Of a stretch of 39,582 nucleotides of DNA, positions 1-10,601 are shown in pieces (the first letter of the stretch is position 1; every line of letters begins with the position of its first letter). Made by a program: the position numbers and the translations under genes. Origin of the DNA: Clostridia bacterium (GTDB lineage Bacteria; Bacillota; Clostridia; Christensenellales; Borkfalkiaceae); NCBI GenBank assembly GCA_017463325.1, contig JAFTPK010000016.1, positions 1 through 39,582 of the forward strand, given 5' to 3'. A model generated the notes under the pieces. It was given only the letters and a program-made list of their open reading frames with translations, ran no database searches and was not told where the DNA came from.

Positions 1-1
1 A

Positions 2-775
2 TTCGACGGCGCGACGGAGAAAGACCTCGAACAGCTCTTCCGCGAAAACAACCTGCTCAATCCCGACGGCAAGGTTGACGGGAAATTCCAAGTATTCGAC
101 GGCAGAACGGGCGAACCGTTTGAAAATCGCGTTACGATCGGCGTGCAGTATATGATTAAGCTGATCCACCTCGTAGACGATAAGATTCACGCCCGTGCGA
201 TCGGTCCTTACAGTATGATCACGCAGCAGCCTCTCGGCGGTAAAGCGCAGTTCGGCGGTCAGCGTTTCGGGGAAATGGAAGTTTGGGCGCTTGAAGCGTA
301 CGGCGCGGCGCACATTTTGCAAGAGATCCTCACCGTAAAATCGGACGACGTTGTTGGCCGTGTCAAGACCTACGAGTCGATTGTAAAGGGTGAGAACATT
401 TCCGAACCCGGTATTCCCGAGGCGTTCAAGGTATTGTTGAAAGAATTGCAGTCTTTGGCACTTGACGTGAAGGTGCTCACCGAAAGCGGCGACGAACTCA
501 TCATTCGTGAATTCGAGGACGAAGAACCCTCCGCACCTGAAACCAACCGCAGCGAAGGTCTGAAAGACGAAGACTTTGAAGAGTTTGATTTCAGCGCTGA
601 GGAAGAAACCGAAGACTTTGAGGACGAAGAAGAAGTTTCGCTCTTCGACGACGAAGACGACGAAGAGGACGGCTTCAACGACGAGGAAGAGGACGACGGC
701 TTCGAGGAAGAGGACGAAGATGACGATTTTGGCTTCGGCAGTTTGTTCGGTGACGACGAAGAGGACGACGAGTAA
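2..775 (+). CDS. rpoB: RNA polymerase beta subunit, C-terminal part (cut by window edge)
   Basis: The frame is open from base 2, so the gene starts outside the window. It encodes the C-terminal part of the RNA polymerase beta subunit, which forms part of the catalytic core and contacts beta'. Recognisable RpoB sequence includes the segment around [16 protein letters not shown], then [20 protein letters not shown] and [13 protein letters not shown], conserved in all bacterial beta subunits. After the normal end of the family (near [16 protein letters not shown]) the protein continues for about 80 residues that are almost entirely Asp, Glu, Phe, Gly and Ser. rpoC follows after 18 bases, the standard rpoBC order. 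Identity is certain; the role of the acidic tail is unknown. Confidence 0.97.
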   Translation, partial: FDGATEKDLEQLFRENNLLNPDGKVDGKFQVFDGRTGEPFENRVTIGVQYMIKLIHLVDDKIHARAIGPYSMITQQPLGGKAQFGGQRFGEMEVWALEAYGAAHILQEILTVKSDDVVGRVKTYESIVKGENISEPGIPEAFKVLLKELQSLALDVKVLTESGDELIIREFEDEEPSAPETNRSEGLKDEDFEEFDFSAEEETEDFEDEEEVSLFDDEDDEEDGFNDEEEDDGFEEEDEDDDFGFGSLFGDDEEDDE

Positions 776-793
776 TCGTAAGGAGATAAGACT

Positions 794-4612
<3,819 letters not shown>

Positions 4613-4619
4613 CGATCCG

Positions 4620-4655
4620 TTTACTCCCGAGGGATTCCCTTGGGAGTAAATTTTT
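4620..4655 (+). terminator. Rho-independent terminator of rpoBC
   Basis: The 9-bp stem TTTACTCCC/GGGAGTAAA extends inward through GAGGGA/TCCCTT, giving a nearly continuous hairpin at 4620-4650. A run of five T follows. It begins 8 bases after the rpoC stop codon. Confidence 0.9.
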
Positions 4656-4671
4656 ATAAGGAAAGAGGGTT

Positions 4672-5166
4672 ATGAACAATCAAAAACAAACAAAGCGCGA
4701 GCTTTTTTTCGAGGTGTGCCGTTTTTTACTGGTTGGTGGCATAGCGACGCTATTAGACTACGCCGCGTATTATTTATTTCGGCAATGCCTGCTTTCGCCC
4801 GAGCATTTTTCGTCGGGCATTTGGAATGCTTTTTCCCTCTTTTTCTCGACGGCAATCGGGTTTTCGGCGGGGCTTATTTTCAACTGGATATTCTCTGTAA
4901 GATTTGTATTTCGCGGGGTAAAGGATAGGGAAAAGGCGGCGTCCAAGACCTCCTTTTTGCGGTTTTGCGTGATCGCTCTACTTGGGCTTTTGCTGACGGA
5001 GGTGGGAATGCACGTAGGCGTTTGGCTTTTGCCTGAATTTTCCCTATTCGGCGTCGAGGAATGGCTTGGCGTTTCCGTCAAGGAATGGACGGTGAAAGCG
5101 TGCATGACGTTGATCGTGCTCGTATTCAACTACGTTGCACGTAAGCGATTTGTCTTTAAATCGTAA
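4672..5166 (+). CDS. GtrA-like integral membrane protein
   Basis: A 164-residue protein with four predicted membrane segments, at about residues 16-38, 49-74, 96-121 and 138-158. The pattern fits the GtrA/DPMS family: an N-terminal FLLVGGIATLLDY segment, a central FNWIFSVRFVF and a C-terminal FNYVARKRFVF. Members are small four-helix proteins linked to polyprenyl-linked sugar transfer or cell-surface polysaccharide synthesis. No glycosyltransferase partner lies beside it, so its substrate cannot be inferred. The ATG is preceded by a purine-rich site (GGAAAGAGGG). The gene follows the rpoC terminator closely and no clear promoter was seen, so it may depend on readthrough. Confidence 0.8.
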   Translation: MNNQKQTKRELFFEVCRFLLVGGIATLLDYAAYYLFRQCLLSPEHFSSGIWNAFSLFFSTAIGFSAGLIFNWIFSVRFVFRGVKDREKAASKTSFLRFCVIALLGLLLTEVGMHVGVWLLPEFSLFGVEEWLGVSVKEWTVKACMTLIVLVFNYVARKRFVFKS

Positions 5167-5192
5167 AAAAAACAAAAATTTTTTTCAAAGAC

Positions 5193-5221
5193 TTGACAAA
5201 CGTCGCACGGCGTGTTATAAT
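5193..5221 (+). promoter_or_regulatory. Consensus sigma-A promoter for pflA
   Basis: TTGACA at 5193-5198 and TATAAT at 5216-5221 are separated by exactly 17 bases. Both hexamers are perfect matches, so a strong vegetative promoter is expected. It lies about 60 bases upstream of pflA. Confidence 0.93.
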
Positions 5222-5230
5222 ATTTTTAAT

Positions 5231-5261
5231 AAAAGAGGCAAGGCGATTTTTTGCCGCTTTT
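5231..5261 (+). promoter_or_regulatory. Stem-loop in the pflA leader
   Basis: AAAAGAGGCAA (5231-5241) pairs with TTGCCGCTTTT (5251-5261) with one mismatch and a 9-base loop. It sits just after the expected transcription start and before the ribosome site. No T-run follows, so it is probably not a terminator. It may stabilise the mRNA 5' end or modulate translation; that role is inferred. Confidence 0.5.
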
Positions 5262-5281
5262 AAAAGGATTTGGAGGCAGTA

Positions 5282-6019
5282 ATGACGGGTAGTATCCATT
5301 CGTTTGAATCGTTCGGTACCGTGGACGGGCCTGGGATACGTTTCGTCGTGTTTTTGCAGGGCTGTCCTTTGCGCTGTAAATATTGTCACAACCCCGACAC
5401 TTGGCTGGCAGGAGGCAAGGAATATTCCGCAGAAGAGGTGGCCGAGCGCGCGGTAAAATATAGGAGCTATTTCGGCGATAAGGGCGGCGTTACCGTTTCA
5501 GGCGGTGAACCGCTGTTGCAAATTGATTTCGTTACCGAGTTATTTACAATCCTGAAAAAACGGGGAGTGAATACTTGCGTAGACACCTCGGGCTTTACCT
5601 TTAACGAGGCGGATGAGGAAAACGTTCGTCGGCATAAAAAGCTTTTAGAAGTGGCTGATTTGTTCCTGCTTGATATCAAGCATATCGACGACGCGGCGCA
5701 CCGTGATTTGACGGGACAGAGCAATGCGCATACGTTGGCATTCGCTAAATTTTTAAGCGACAACGGTAAAAAAATATGGATCCGTCACGTGCTTGTTCCG
5801 GGGTATACCGACGACGACGGCGCGTTGAAACGGTTGAGCGCATTTATTTCCACGCTGAAAACGGTGGAAAAGGTAGAGGTTCTTCCTTACCATACCATGG
5901 GAGAGGTGAAATACGGAAAGCTCGGCTATCAGTATCCGCTTGCGGGGGTACAGCCGCCTGAAAAGGAGCGGGTTGAGAATGCAAAGAGAATTCTTTGCGA
6001 GGGAATGGGGCATGAGTGA
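5282..6019 (+). CDS. pflA: Pyruvate formate-lyase activating enzyme (radical SAM)
   Basis: Encodes a 245-residue glycyl-radical activase that uses S-adenosylmethionine and a [4Fe-4S] cluster to abstract a hydrogen from the radical-domain glycine of pyruvate formate-lyase. The radical-SAM motif CxxxCxxC is at Cys28, Cys32 and Cys35 (QGCPLRCKYCHNPDT), with the GGEP SAM-binding motif in VTVSGGEPLLQ. The length is typical of PflA. An upstream TTG at 5270 would add four residues, but the ATG at 5282 has GGAGG five bases before it and is preferred. The next gene overlaps its end by 8 bases and pflB follows. Its target here is a separately encoded radical domain. Confidence 0.96.
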   Translation: MTGSIHSFESFGTVDGPGIRFVVFLQGCPLRCKYCHNPDTWLAGGKEYSAEEVAERAVKYRSYFGDKGGVTVSGGEPLLQIDFVTELFTILKKRGVNTCVDTSGFTFNEADEENVRRHKKLLEVADLFLLDIKHIDDAAHRDLTGQSNAHTLAFAKFLSDNGKKIWIRHVLVPGYTDDDGALKRLSAFISTLKTVEKVEVLPYHTMGEVKYGKLGYQYPLAGVQPPEKERVENAKRILCEGMGHE

Positions 6020-6344
6020 GATTATCGGAAAAAAGGATTATAAAAGTCAGCTGAGCGGGCTTTGCTGTGTAGAGATCAGCGGGGAAAGCTGCGCCAACTG
6101 TTTGACGTTGATGCCTCTTTTAAAAGAGCTTGTAGGGAAACGTGACGACGTTCGCTTGGTTCACGTGGAGGCGGATTTTTCCACGTTGGAGTTAATGGAA
6201 GAGTGGGAAGTGGAAAAGGTGCCGACCATTCTTTTGATGGACGATGGGGAAATTTTTGCGCGTTGTTCGGGATTTCAACCCGAAGAGATCCTCGAAATTT
6301 GGCTGGACGCAAAGATCGAGGAAAGAAAATCGGCAAAAAAGTGA
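6012..6344 (+). CDS. Thioredoxin-fold protein with CANC motif
   Basis: A 110-residue thioredoxin-like protein. The redox motif appears as SCANC with Cys27 and Cys30, followed by the helix LTLMPLLKEL. A cis-proline equivalent occurs in VEKVPTILLMDDGE, the usual thioredoxin position. It also has a Cys-Cys pair at 18-19. The active site differs from canonical WCGPC, so the natural substrate is unknown. The ATG at 6012 lies inside the last codons of pflA (8-base overlap), implying translational coupling, and pflB starts 73 bases later behind its own promoter. This context suggests a redox role in glycyl-radical enzyme maintenance, but that is inference. Confidence 0.8.
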   Translation: MSEIIGKKDYKSQLSGLCCVEISGESCANCLTLMPLLKELVGKRDDVRLVHVEADFSTLELMEEWEVEKVPTILLMDDGEIFARCSGFQPEEILEIWLDAKIEERKSAKK

Positions 6345-6345
6345 T

Positions 6346-6375
6346 TTGACTTAACAAATCGCGGTTATATATAAA
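6346..6375 (+). promoter_or_regulatory. Promoter for pflB
   Basis: TTGACT (6346-6351) and TATAAA (6370-6375) are spaced by 18 bases. The -35 overlaps the end of the thioredoxin-like gene, so pflB can be transcribed independently of pflA. Confidence 0.75.
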
Positions 6376-6417
6376 TAGGATAAAAAATAATAAAATTATT
6401 ATCTATAGGAGTTTAAC

Positions 6418-8448
6418 ATGATTCAATTTAAAGGTTGGGAAGGTTTTATTCCCGGTAAATGGTGTAACGACGAAATTGACGTTCGCGACTTCATTCAGCG
6501 TAACTATACGCCTTATGAAGGGGATTCCAAATTCCTTGCTCCCGCAACGGAAGCAACGAAGAAGCTTTGGCAGATCGTTTGCGATCTTTCCAAGAAGGAA
6601 AGAGAAGCAGGCGGCGTGCTTGACGCGGATACCAAAATCGTTTCCACGCTTACTTCGCACGGCGCGGGGTATCTTGATAAGGATCTTGAAAAGATCGTAG
6701 GCGTTCAGACGGACGCGCCTTTCAAGCGTTCTTTGCAGCCTTTCGGCGGTATTCGTATGTCCGAGGGCGCGCTTGAAATGTACGGATATAAGATCGACCC
6801 TCAGGTAAAGGAGATCTTCACGAAGTATCGTAAGACCCACAACGAGGGTGTGTTCGACGCATATACGCCTGAGATGAGAGCGGCTCGTTCCGCACATATC
6901 CTCACCGGTCTTCCCGACGCTTACGGCCGTGGTAGAATTATCGGCGACTACCGTCGTGTAGCCCTGTACGGCGTTGATTACCTCATCAAGAAAAAGGAAG
7001 AAGACAAGCTTGCTATTAACGGCGATATGACGCCCGATAAAGTGAGAAACCGTGAAGAAATCGCCGATCAGATCAAGGCGCTCAAAGCACTCAAAGAAAT
7101 GGCGGTTATCTACGGTTGTGATATTTCCAAGCCCGCTGAAACGGCGCAGCAAGCAATTCAGGCTCTGTACTTTGGCTACCTTGCAGCGGTTAAGGATCAG
7201 AACGGCGCGGCTATGTCGATCGGTAGAAATACGACCTTCCTCGATATTTATATCGAAAGAGATTTACAGAAAGGACTCATTACCGAAGAAGAAGCGCAGG
7301 AATTCATTGATCATTTCATCATGAAGCTCCGTATCGTGAAATTCATGAGAACGAAAGAATATAACGAGCTTTTCTCGGGCGACCCTACTTGGGTAACCGA
7401 ATCTATCGGCGGTATGGGTGTAGACGGCAGATCGCTCGTCACCAAGACGGCGTTCCGTGTATTGCACACCCTTGACAACCTTGGCCCTGCTCCCGAGCCT
7501 AACCTTACGGTGCTGTGGTCTAAGAGATTGCCCGCAGAATTCAAGAAATACTGCGCGGAAATTTCCATTCGTACCTCTTCCATTCAGTACGAGAGCGACG
7601 AGTTGATGCGTCCTGAAATGGGCGACGATTACGCGATTGCTTGCTGCGTAAGCTGTATGAGAGTTGGTAAAGATATGCAGTTCTTCGGCGCGAGAGCAAA
7701 CCTTGCGAAGTGCTTGTTGTACGCAATCAACGGCGGTAAGGACGAGATTATGAAGGATAAGGTGACGGGCAAGCCTATGCAGGTTTCCCCTGAATTCGTG
7801 CCCATCACCTCCAACGACGCGCTTGATTTCAACGAAGTCACCGCGAAGTTCGATACCATGATGACGTGGCTTGCAGACCTTTACGTGAACACGCTGAACC
7901 TTATCCACTATATGCACGATAAGTACAGCTACGAGGCACTTGAAATGGCTTTGCACGACACCAACGTACGCCGTTTCTTTGCAACGGGTATCGCAGGGCT
8001 TTCCTGTGCGGCGGACTCCCTTTCCGCGATCAAGTATGCGAAAGTATATCCTATCCGTAACGAGGACGGTATCGTCGTAGACTTCAAGATCGAAGGCGAC
8101 TTCCCTAAATACGGTAACAACGACGATAGAGCGGACGATATGGCAGTATGGATTCTTAAAACCTTCATGAAGAAGGTAAAGAGCCACTACACCTATCGTG
8201 ACAGCGTTCCTACCACCTCTATTCTTACCATTACGTCCAACGTCGTATACGGGAAGAAGACGGGCAACACGCCCGACGGCAGAAGAGGAGGTACGCCTCT
8301 TGCTCCCGGTGCGAACCCCATGCACGGTAGAGATTGCAACGGCGCGCTTGCGTCGCTTGAATCGGTAGCGAAGCTTCCTTATGAATATTCGAGAGATGGT
8401 ATTTCCAACACCTTCTCGATCACGCCCGGTTCGCTCGGTAAAGAATAA
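6418..8448 (+). CDS. pflB: Pyruvate formate-lyase catalytic subunit lacking the glycyl-radical domain
   Basis: A 676-residue protein matching the pyruvate formate-lyase barrel, which converts pyruvate and CoA to acetyl-CoA and formate. The catalytic Cys pair is at residues 409-410 in [12 protein letters not shown]. Conserved PFL stretches run to the end: [23 protein letters not shown], then [19 protein letters not shown] and PGSLGKE. Family members are usually about 740-760 residues and continue with a roughly 75-residue radical domain containing RVSGYA. Here the chain stops immediately after the SLGKE position, before that domain, which is supplied by the next gene. The ATG has TAGGAG 7 bases upstream. 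No frameshift or decay is visible in the barrel. Confidence 0.95.
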   Translation: MIQFKGWEGFIPGKWCNDEIDVRDFIQRNYTPYEGDSKFLAPATEATKKLWQIVCDLSKKEREAGGVLDADTKIVSTLTSHGAGYLDKDLEKIVGVQTDAPFKRSLQPFGGIRMSEGALEMYGYKIDPQVKEIFTKYRKTHNEGVFDAYTPEMRAARSAHILTGLPDAYGRGRIIGDYRRVALYGVDYLIKKKEEDKLAINGDMTPDKVRNREEIADQIKALKALKEMAVIYGCDISKPAETAQQAIQALYFGYLAAVKDQNGAAMSIGRNTTFLDIYIERDLQKGLITEEEAQEFIDHFIMKLRIVKFMRTKEYNELFSGDPTWVTESIGGMGVDGRSLVTKTAFRVLHTLDNLGPAPEPNLTVLWSKRLPAEFKKYCAEISIRTSSIQYESDELMRPEMGDDYAIACCVSCMRVGKDMQFFGARANLAKCLLYAINGGKDEIMKDKVTGKPMQVSPEFVPITSNDALDFNEVTAKFDTMMTWLADLYVNTLNLIHYMHDKYSYEALEMALHDTNVRRFFATGIAGLSCAADSLSAIKYAKVYPIRNEDGIVVDFKIEGDFPKYGNNDDRADDMAVWILKTFMKKVKSHYTYRDSVPTTSILTITSNVVYGKKTGNTPDGRRGGTPLAPGANPMHGRDCNGALASLESVAKLPYEYSRDGISNTFSITPGSLGKE

Positions 8449-8463
8449 TTAGGCACAATCGTT

Positions 8464-8491
8464 TCCCCTTTCCCGTAAAATGGAAAGGGGA
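8464..8491 (+). promoter_or_regulatory. Intergenic hairpin between the two PFL genes
   Basis: A perfect 10-bp stem, TCCCCTTTCC (8464-8473) with GGAAAGGGGA (8482-8491), and an 8-base loop. The bases that follow are A-rich rather than T-rich, so it does not look like an intrinsic terminator. It may act as an mRNA processing or stability element setting the ratio of the two subunits; that role is inferred. Confidence 0.7.
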
Positions 8492-8533
8492 GGCGTAAAA
8501 GCAAAAAAATAAAAAGAAAAGGAGAAAACTATT

Positions 8534-8767
8534 ATGTCGACCAGAGTTGATAATTTGGTAAATATGTTAGACGCATACGTAAGTGACGGCGGGTATCACC
8601 TGAACGTGAACGTTTTCAATCGTGAAACCCTTCTTGACGCGCAGGCGCATCCTGAAAAATATCCTCAGCTTACGATCCGTGTATCCGGTTACGCTGTAAA
8701 TTTCATTAAACTTACGAAGGAACAGCAGGACGACGTTATTTCCAGAACGATCCACGAATCTATGTAA
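8534..8767 (+). CDS. Stand-alone glycyl-radical domain subunit of pyruvate formate-lyase
   Basis: A 77-residue protein equivalent to the C-terminal radical domain of PFL. It contains the blocks [32 protein letters not shown] and [13 protein letters not shown], which align with the end of full-length PFL. The radical-forming residue should be Gly52 in RVSGYAV. Its first 20 residues correspond to the linker that normally joins barrel and radical domain. It has its own AAAAGGAG site 9 bases before the ATG and lies 85 bases after pflB. It resembles the stand-alone GrcA/YfiD domain of enterobacteria, but here the large subunit has no domain of its own, so this protein should be essential for activity. 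Confidence 0.95.
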   Translation: MSTRVDNLVNMLDAYVSDGGYHLNVNVFNRETLLDAQAHPEKYPQLTIRVSGYAVNFIKLTKEQQDDVISRTIHESM

Positions 8768-8785
8768 TCAAACTATGAAAAAACA

Positions 8786-8816
8786 GCCGCCTGAAACTAT
8801 GGCGGCGTTTTTTCGT
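8786..8816 (+). terminator. Terminator after the PFL locus
   Basis: GCCGCC (8786-8791) pairs with GGCGGC (8801-8806), with an 8- to 9-base loop, followed by a run of six T interrupted by one G at its start. It lies just downstream of the radical-domain gene and only 15 bases before the next gene. Confidence 0.85.
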
Positions 8817-8830
8817 TCAAGGAGAAAATT

Positions 8831-9178
8831 ATGGAATATTTTACCGTTTACGTTTTACGACAAGGCGAATGGCAGGAATATACGTCTTTTAAAGACCGTC
8901 GCGGCTACGCCACCCTTGTAGAAGAGGCAACGAAAGGACGTCTTGACGCGGCGGCGAAAGTGCTTCACACCTTGATTTTAGAGAACGTATCCGTGCAAGC
9001 CGCCGATCTTCCGCTTGTCATGCGTGCTTTGCGTGCCTTTGACGAGGTGGGGCTTTCCAACGATATACACGCGGCGTTCGACGAGATTGACTGCGAGGGG
9101 GATTTTGAGGCGGTTGCCGTAAGCAAGGCTCGCCCTGAGGCGTTTGCTGCCGCCGATTTTAGCGGTCTTTCGATTTAA
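8831..9178 (+). CDS. Uncharacterised 115-residue protein
   Basis: I do not recognise a family. The protein is soluble, 115 residues, and begins MEYFTVYVLRQGEWQEYTSF. A predicted helical middle part (VEEATKGRLDAAAKVLHTL) leads to a mixed alanine-rich C-terminus. No Cys cluster, membrane segment or catalytic signature is evident. A good AAGGAG site precedes the ATG. It follows the PFL terminator directly, with no obvious promoter, and is nine bases upstream of the MBL-fold lipoprotein gene, so it is probably co-transcribed with that gene. The ORF has codon usage like its neighbours, which supports a real gene. Confidence 0.75.
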   Translation: MEYFTVYVLRQGEWQEYTSFKDRRGYATLVEEATKGRLDAAAKVLHTLILENVSVQAADLPLVMRALRAFDEVGLSNDIHAAFDEIDCEGDFEAVAVSKARPEAFAAADFSGLSI

Positions 9179-9187
9179 GGAGAGGAT

Positions 9188-10342
9188 ATGAAAGGAAAAA
9201 GAGTAAAAGTTTTGGCTTTGATCATATCGGCTTTTATGGCGCTTACGGGGTTTTCCGCGTGTAATTTCGACGGATTATTCGGGGAGCTTGATAGTGCGAT
9301 CGACAGCGTGCTTGGCGGTGGTAGTTCGGATAGTTCGGGCGGAAGTAGCGCGGGCGGTTCAAGTGGCGGCGATACGCCCGTACAAACGGGGGAATTAAGT
9401 ATCCATTTCCCCGAGCTTGGCAACAGGTATACGGGAGATTGCACGCTGATTAAGACAGGAAACGTGGAGGTGCTGATCGACGCAGGTTCGAGAAACGGAT
9501 CGGCGGCGACGTTGGTGCCGTATATCGAAAATTATTGCACGGATGGAAAGCTGGAATACGTCGTAGCGACGCACGCGCATCAAGATCATATTGCCGCGCT
9601 CGTAGGGAATTCCTCCGCAAAAGGGATTTTGGAGAGCTTTGAGATAGGAACCTTGATTGATTTTCCGTTAACGAACGCTACCTCGAACGTGTACGATAAT
9701 TACGTGGATCTTCGCGACGAGCTGATGGAAAACGGAACGTTGCATTATACGGCGCTTGATTGTTGGAATAACGTCAAGGGTGCCAAGCGTTCGATCAAGC
9801 TTGCCGACGGGATTACCCTCAACGTACTCTATCAAGAGTTTTACGAGAAAAAGACGGGCGACGAGAACGACTATTCCGTCTGTCTGCTTTTATCGCAGGG
9901 AGAAAATCATTACCTGTTTACGGGCGATTTGGAGGCAGATGGCGAGGCATCGCTCGTTCGGAATAACGATTTGCCCAAATGCAAGCTTTTCAAGGGCGGG
10001 CATCACGGTAGCCCGACCTCGAATACGGACGCGCTTTTAAAGGTTATCCAACCTGAAATCGTCTGTGTTTGTTGCTGTTGCGGCAGTACGGAATATACGA
10101 CGAATATGAATAACGTATTTCCCTCGCAAGCGTTTGTTAATCGAGTGGGGCTTTATACCTCGCAAATCTACGTGACGACGATCATTTCCGAGGACGGGAA
10201 ATCGGGCGTATCTATGAACGGGAATATCGTCGTAAGTTCGACAGGCGGTGAGGTGACGGTGAATTGCTCTAATAATAACACCATTTTCAAAGAAACGGAG
10301 TGGTTTAAAAAGTACCGCGTTTGGCCGGCAAATGGAAAATAA
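9188..10342 (+). CDS. Secreted lipoprotein with ComEC-like metallo-beta-lactamase fold
   Basis: A 384-residue protein with an N-terminal lipoprotein signal; the lipobox LTGFSAC places the modified Cys at residue 25. A Gly/Ser-rich linker (about 44-62) tethers a metallo-hydrolase domain of the ComEC/Rec2 type. The metal-binding HxHxDH motif is ATHAHQDHIAAL, with His129, His131, Asp133 and His134. Later ligands are likely in LFTGDLEADGE and KGGHHGSPTSNT. Proteins of this type are surface-anchored hydrolases, often assumed to act on phosphodiesters or nucleic acids. The substrate is not known. AAGGAG lies upstream of the ATG and the unknown 115-residue gene lies nine bases before. Confidence 0.85.
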   Translation: MKGKRVKVLALIISAFMALTGFSACNFDGLFGELDSAIDSVLGGGSSDSSGGSSAGGSSGGDTPVQTGELSIHFPELGNRYTGDCTLIKTGNVEVLIDAGSRNGSAATLVPYIENYCTDGKLEYVVATHAHQDHIAALVGNSSAKGILESFEIGTLIDFPLTNATSNVYDNYVDLRDELMENGTLHYTALDCWNNVKGAKRSIKLADGITLNVLYQEFYEKKTGDENDYSVCLLLSQGENHYLFTGDLEADGEASLVRNNDLPKCKLFKGGHHGSPTSNTDALLKVIQPEIVCVCCCCGSTEYTTNMNNVFPSQAFVNRVGLYTSQIYVTTIISEDGKSGVSMNGNIVVSSTGGEVTVNCSNNNTIFKETEWFKKYRVWPANGK

Positions 10343-10374
10343 CGGGCAAGCCGTGAAAAATTCCCGTGAATTCC

Positions 10375-10403
10375 TTGACAAGGAATAAAAAAAATGATAA
10401 ACT
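10375..10403 (+). promoter_or_regulatory. Promoter for the riboswitch-ATPase transcript
   Basis: TTGACA at 10375-10380, a 17-base spacer, and TAAACT at 10398-10403. It lies about 30 bases before the riboswitch aptamer. Confidence 0.7.
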
Positions 10404-10424
10404 AATAAAGTAAGCAGTAGAATT

Positions 10425-10527
10425 TGCTTATTTGAGGGAGTAATTTGCGCTTTTGCGTTTTTCGCGGCGGCGTAACGATCTACCGTCATAACGGCGTAAG
10501 CCCGGGATCGTTTTAGAAAATGAGACT
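10425..10527 (+). ncRNA. yybP-ykoY family Mn2+ riboswitch aptamer
   Basis: The leader contains the two conserved loop elements of the yybP-ykoY (Mn2+-sensing) class. The first is GAGGGAGTAAT near 10434. The second is the CCGTCATAACGG hairpin and GCCCGG stretch near 10483-10505, followed by AAAATGAGACTCA. The closing helix P1 is TGAG (10433-10436) with CTCA (10526-10529). This class is known to control Mn2+ exporters and P-type ATPases, which fits the downstream gene. The match was made by eye without a covariance model. Confidence 0.8.
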
Positions 10528-10574
10528 CATTCACTATTATATTCCGTAGGGCTATATAGTGTATGGGTTTTTTT
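10524..10574 (+). terminator. Riboswitch-controlled terminator (expression platform)
   Basis: ACTCATTCACTAT pairs with ATAGTGTATGGGT with one mismatch and one wobble, extended by TATA/TATA, and is followed by eight T. The 5' arm includes the CTCA that closes aptamer helix P1, so terminator and metal-bound P1 cannot form together. This predicts termination without Mn2+ and readthrough when Mn2+ is bound. Confidence 0.8.
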
Positions 10575-10601
10575 TATAAAAAAAATATAAGGAGTAGTGC
10601 A

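Noticed and set aside
370..678. Minus-strand ORF rich in serine opposite the rpoB end
   Set aside because: It is the antisense reading of the GAA/GAC-rich acidic tail, with no ribosome site and no family resemblance.
7264..8325. Minus-strand ORF of 353 codons opposite pflB
   Set aside because: It is an antisense shadow of a highly conserved gene.
8449..8533. A sequencing frameshift as the reason for the split PFL
   Set aside because: No single-base change joins the parts: there is a stop, an 85-base spacer with a perfect hairpin, an A-rich stretch and a clear ribosome site before the second ATG.
10563..10601. An earlier start for the P-type ATPase
   Set aside because: It lies within the riboswitch terminator T-run, and the ATG at 10602 has a proper ribosome site.
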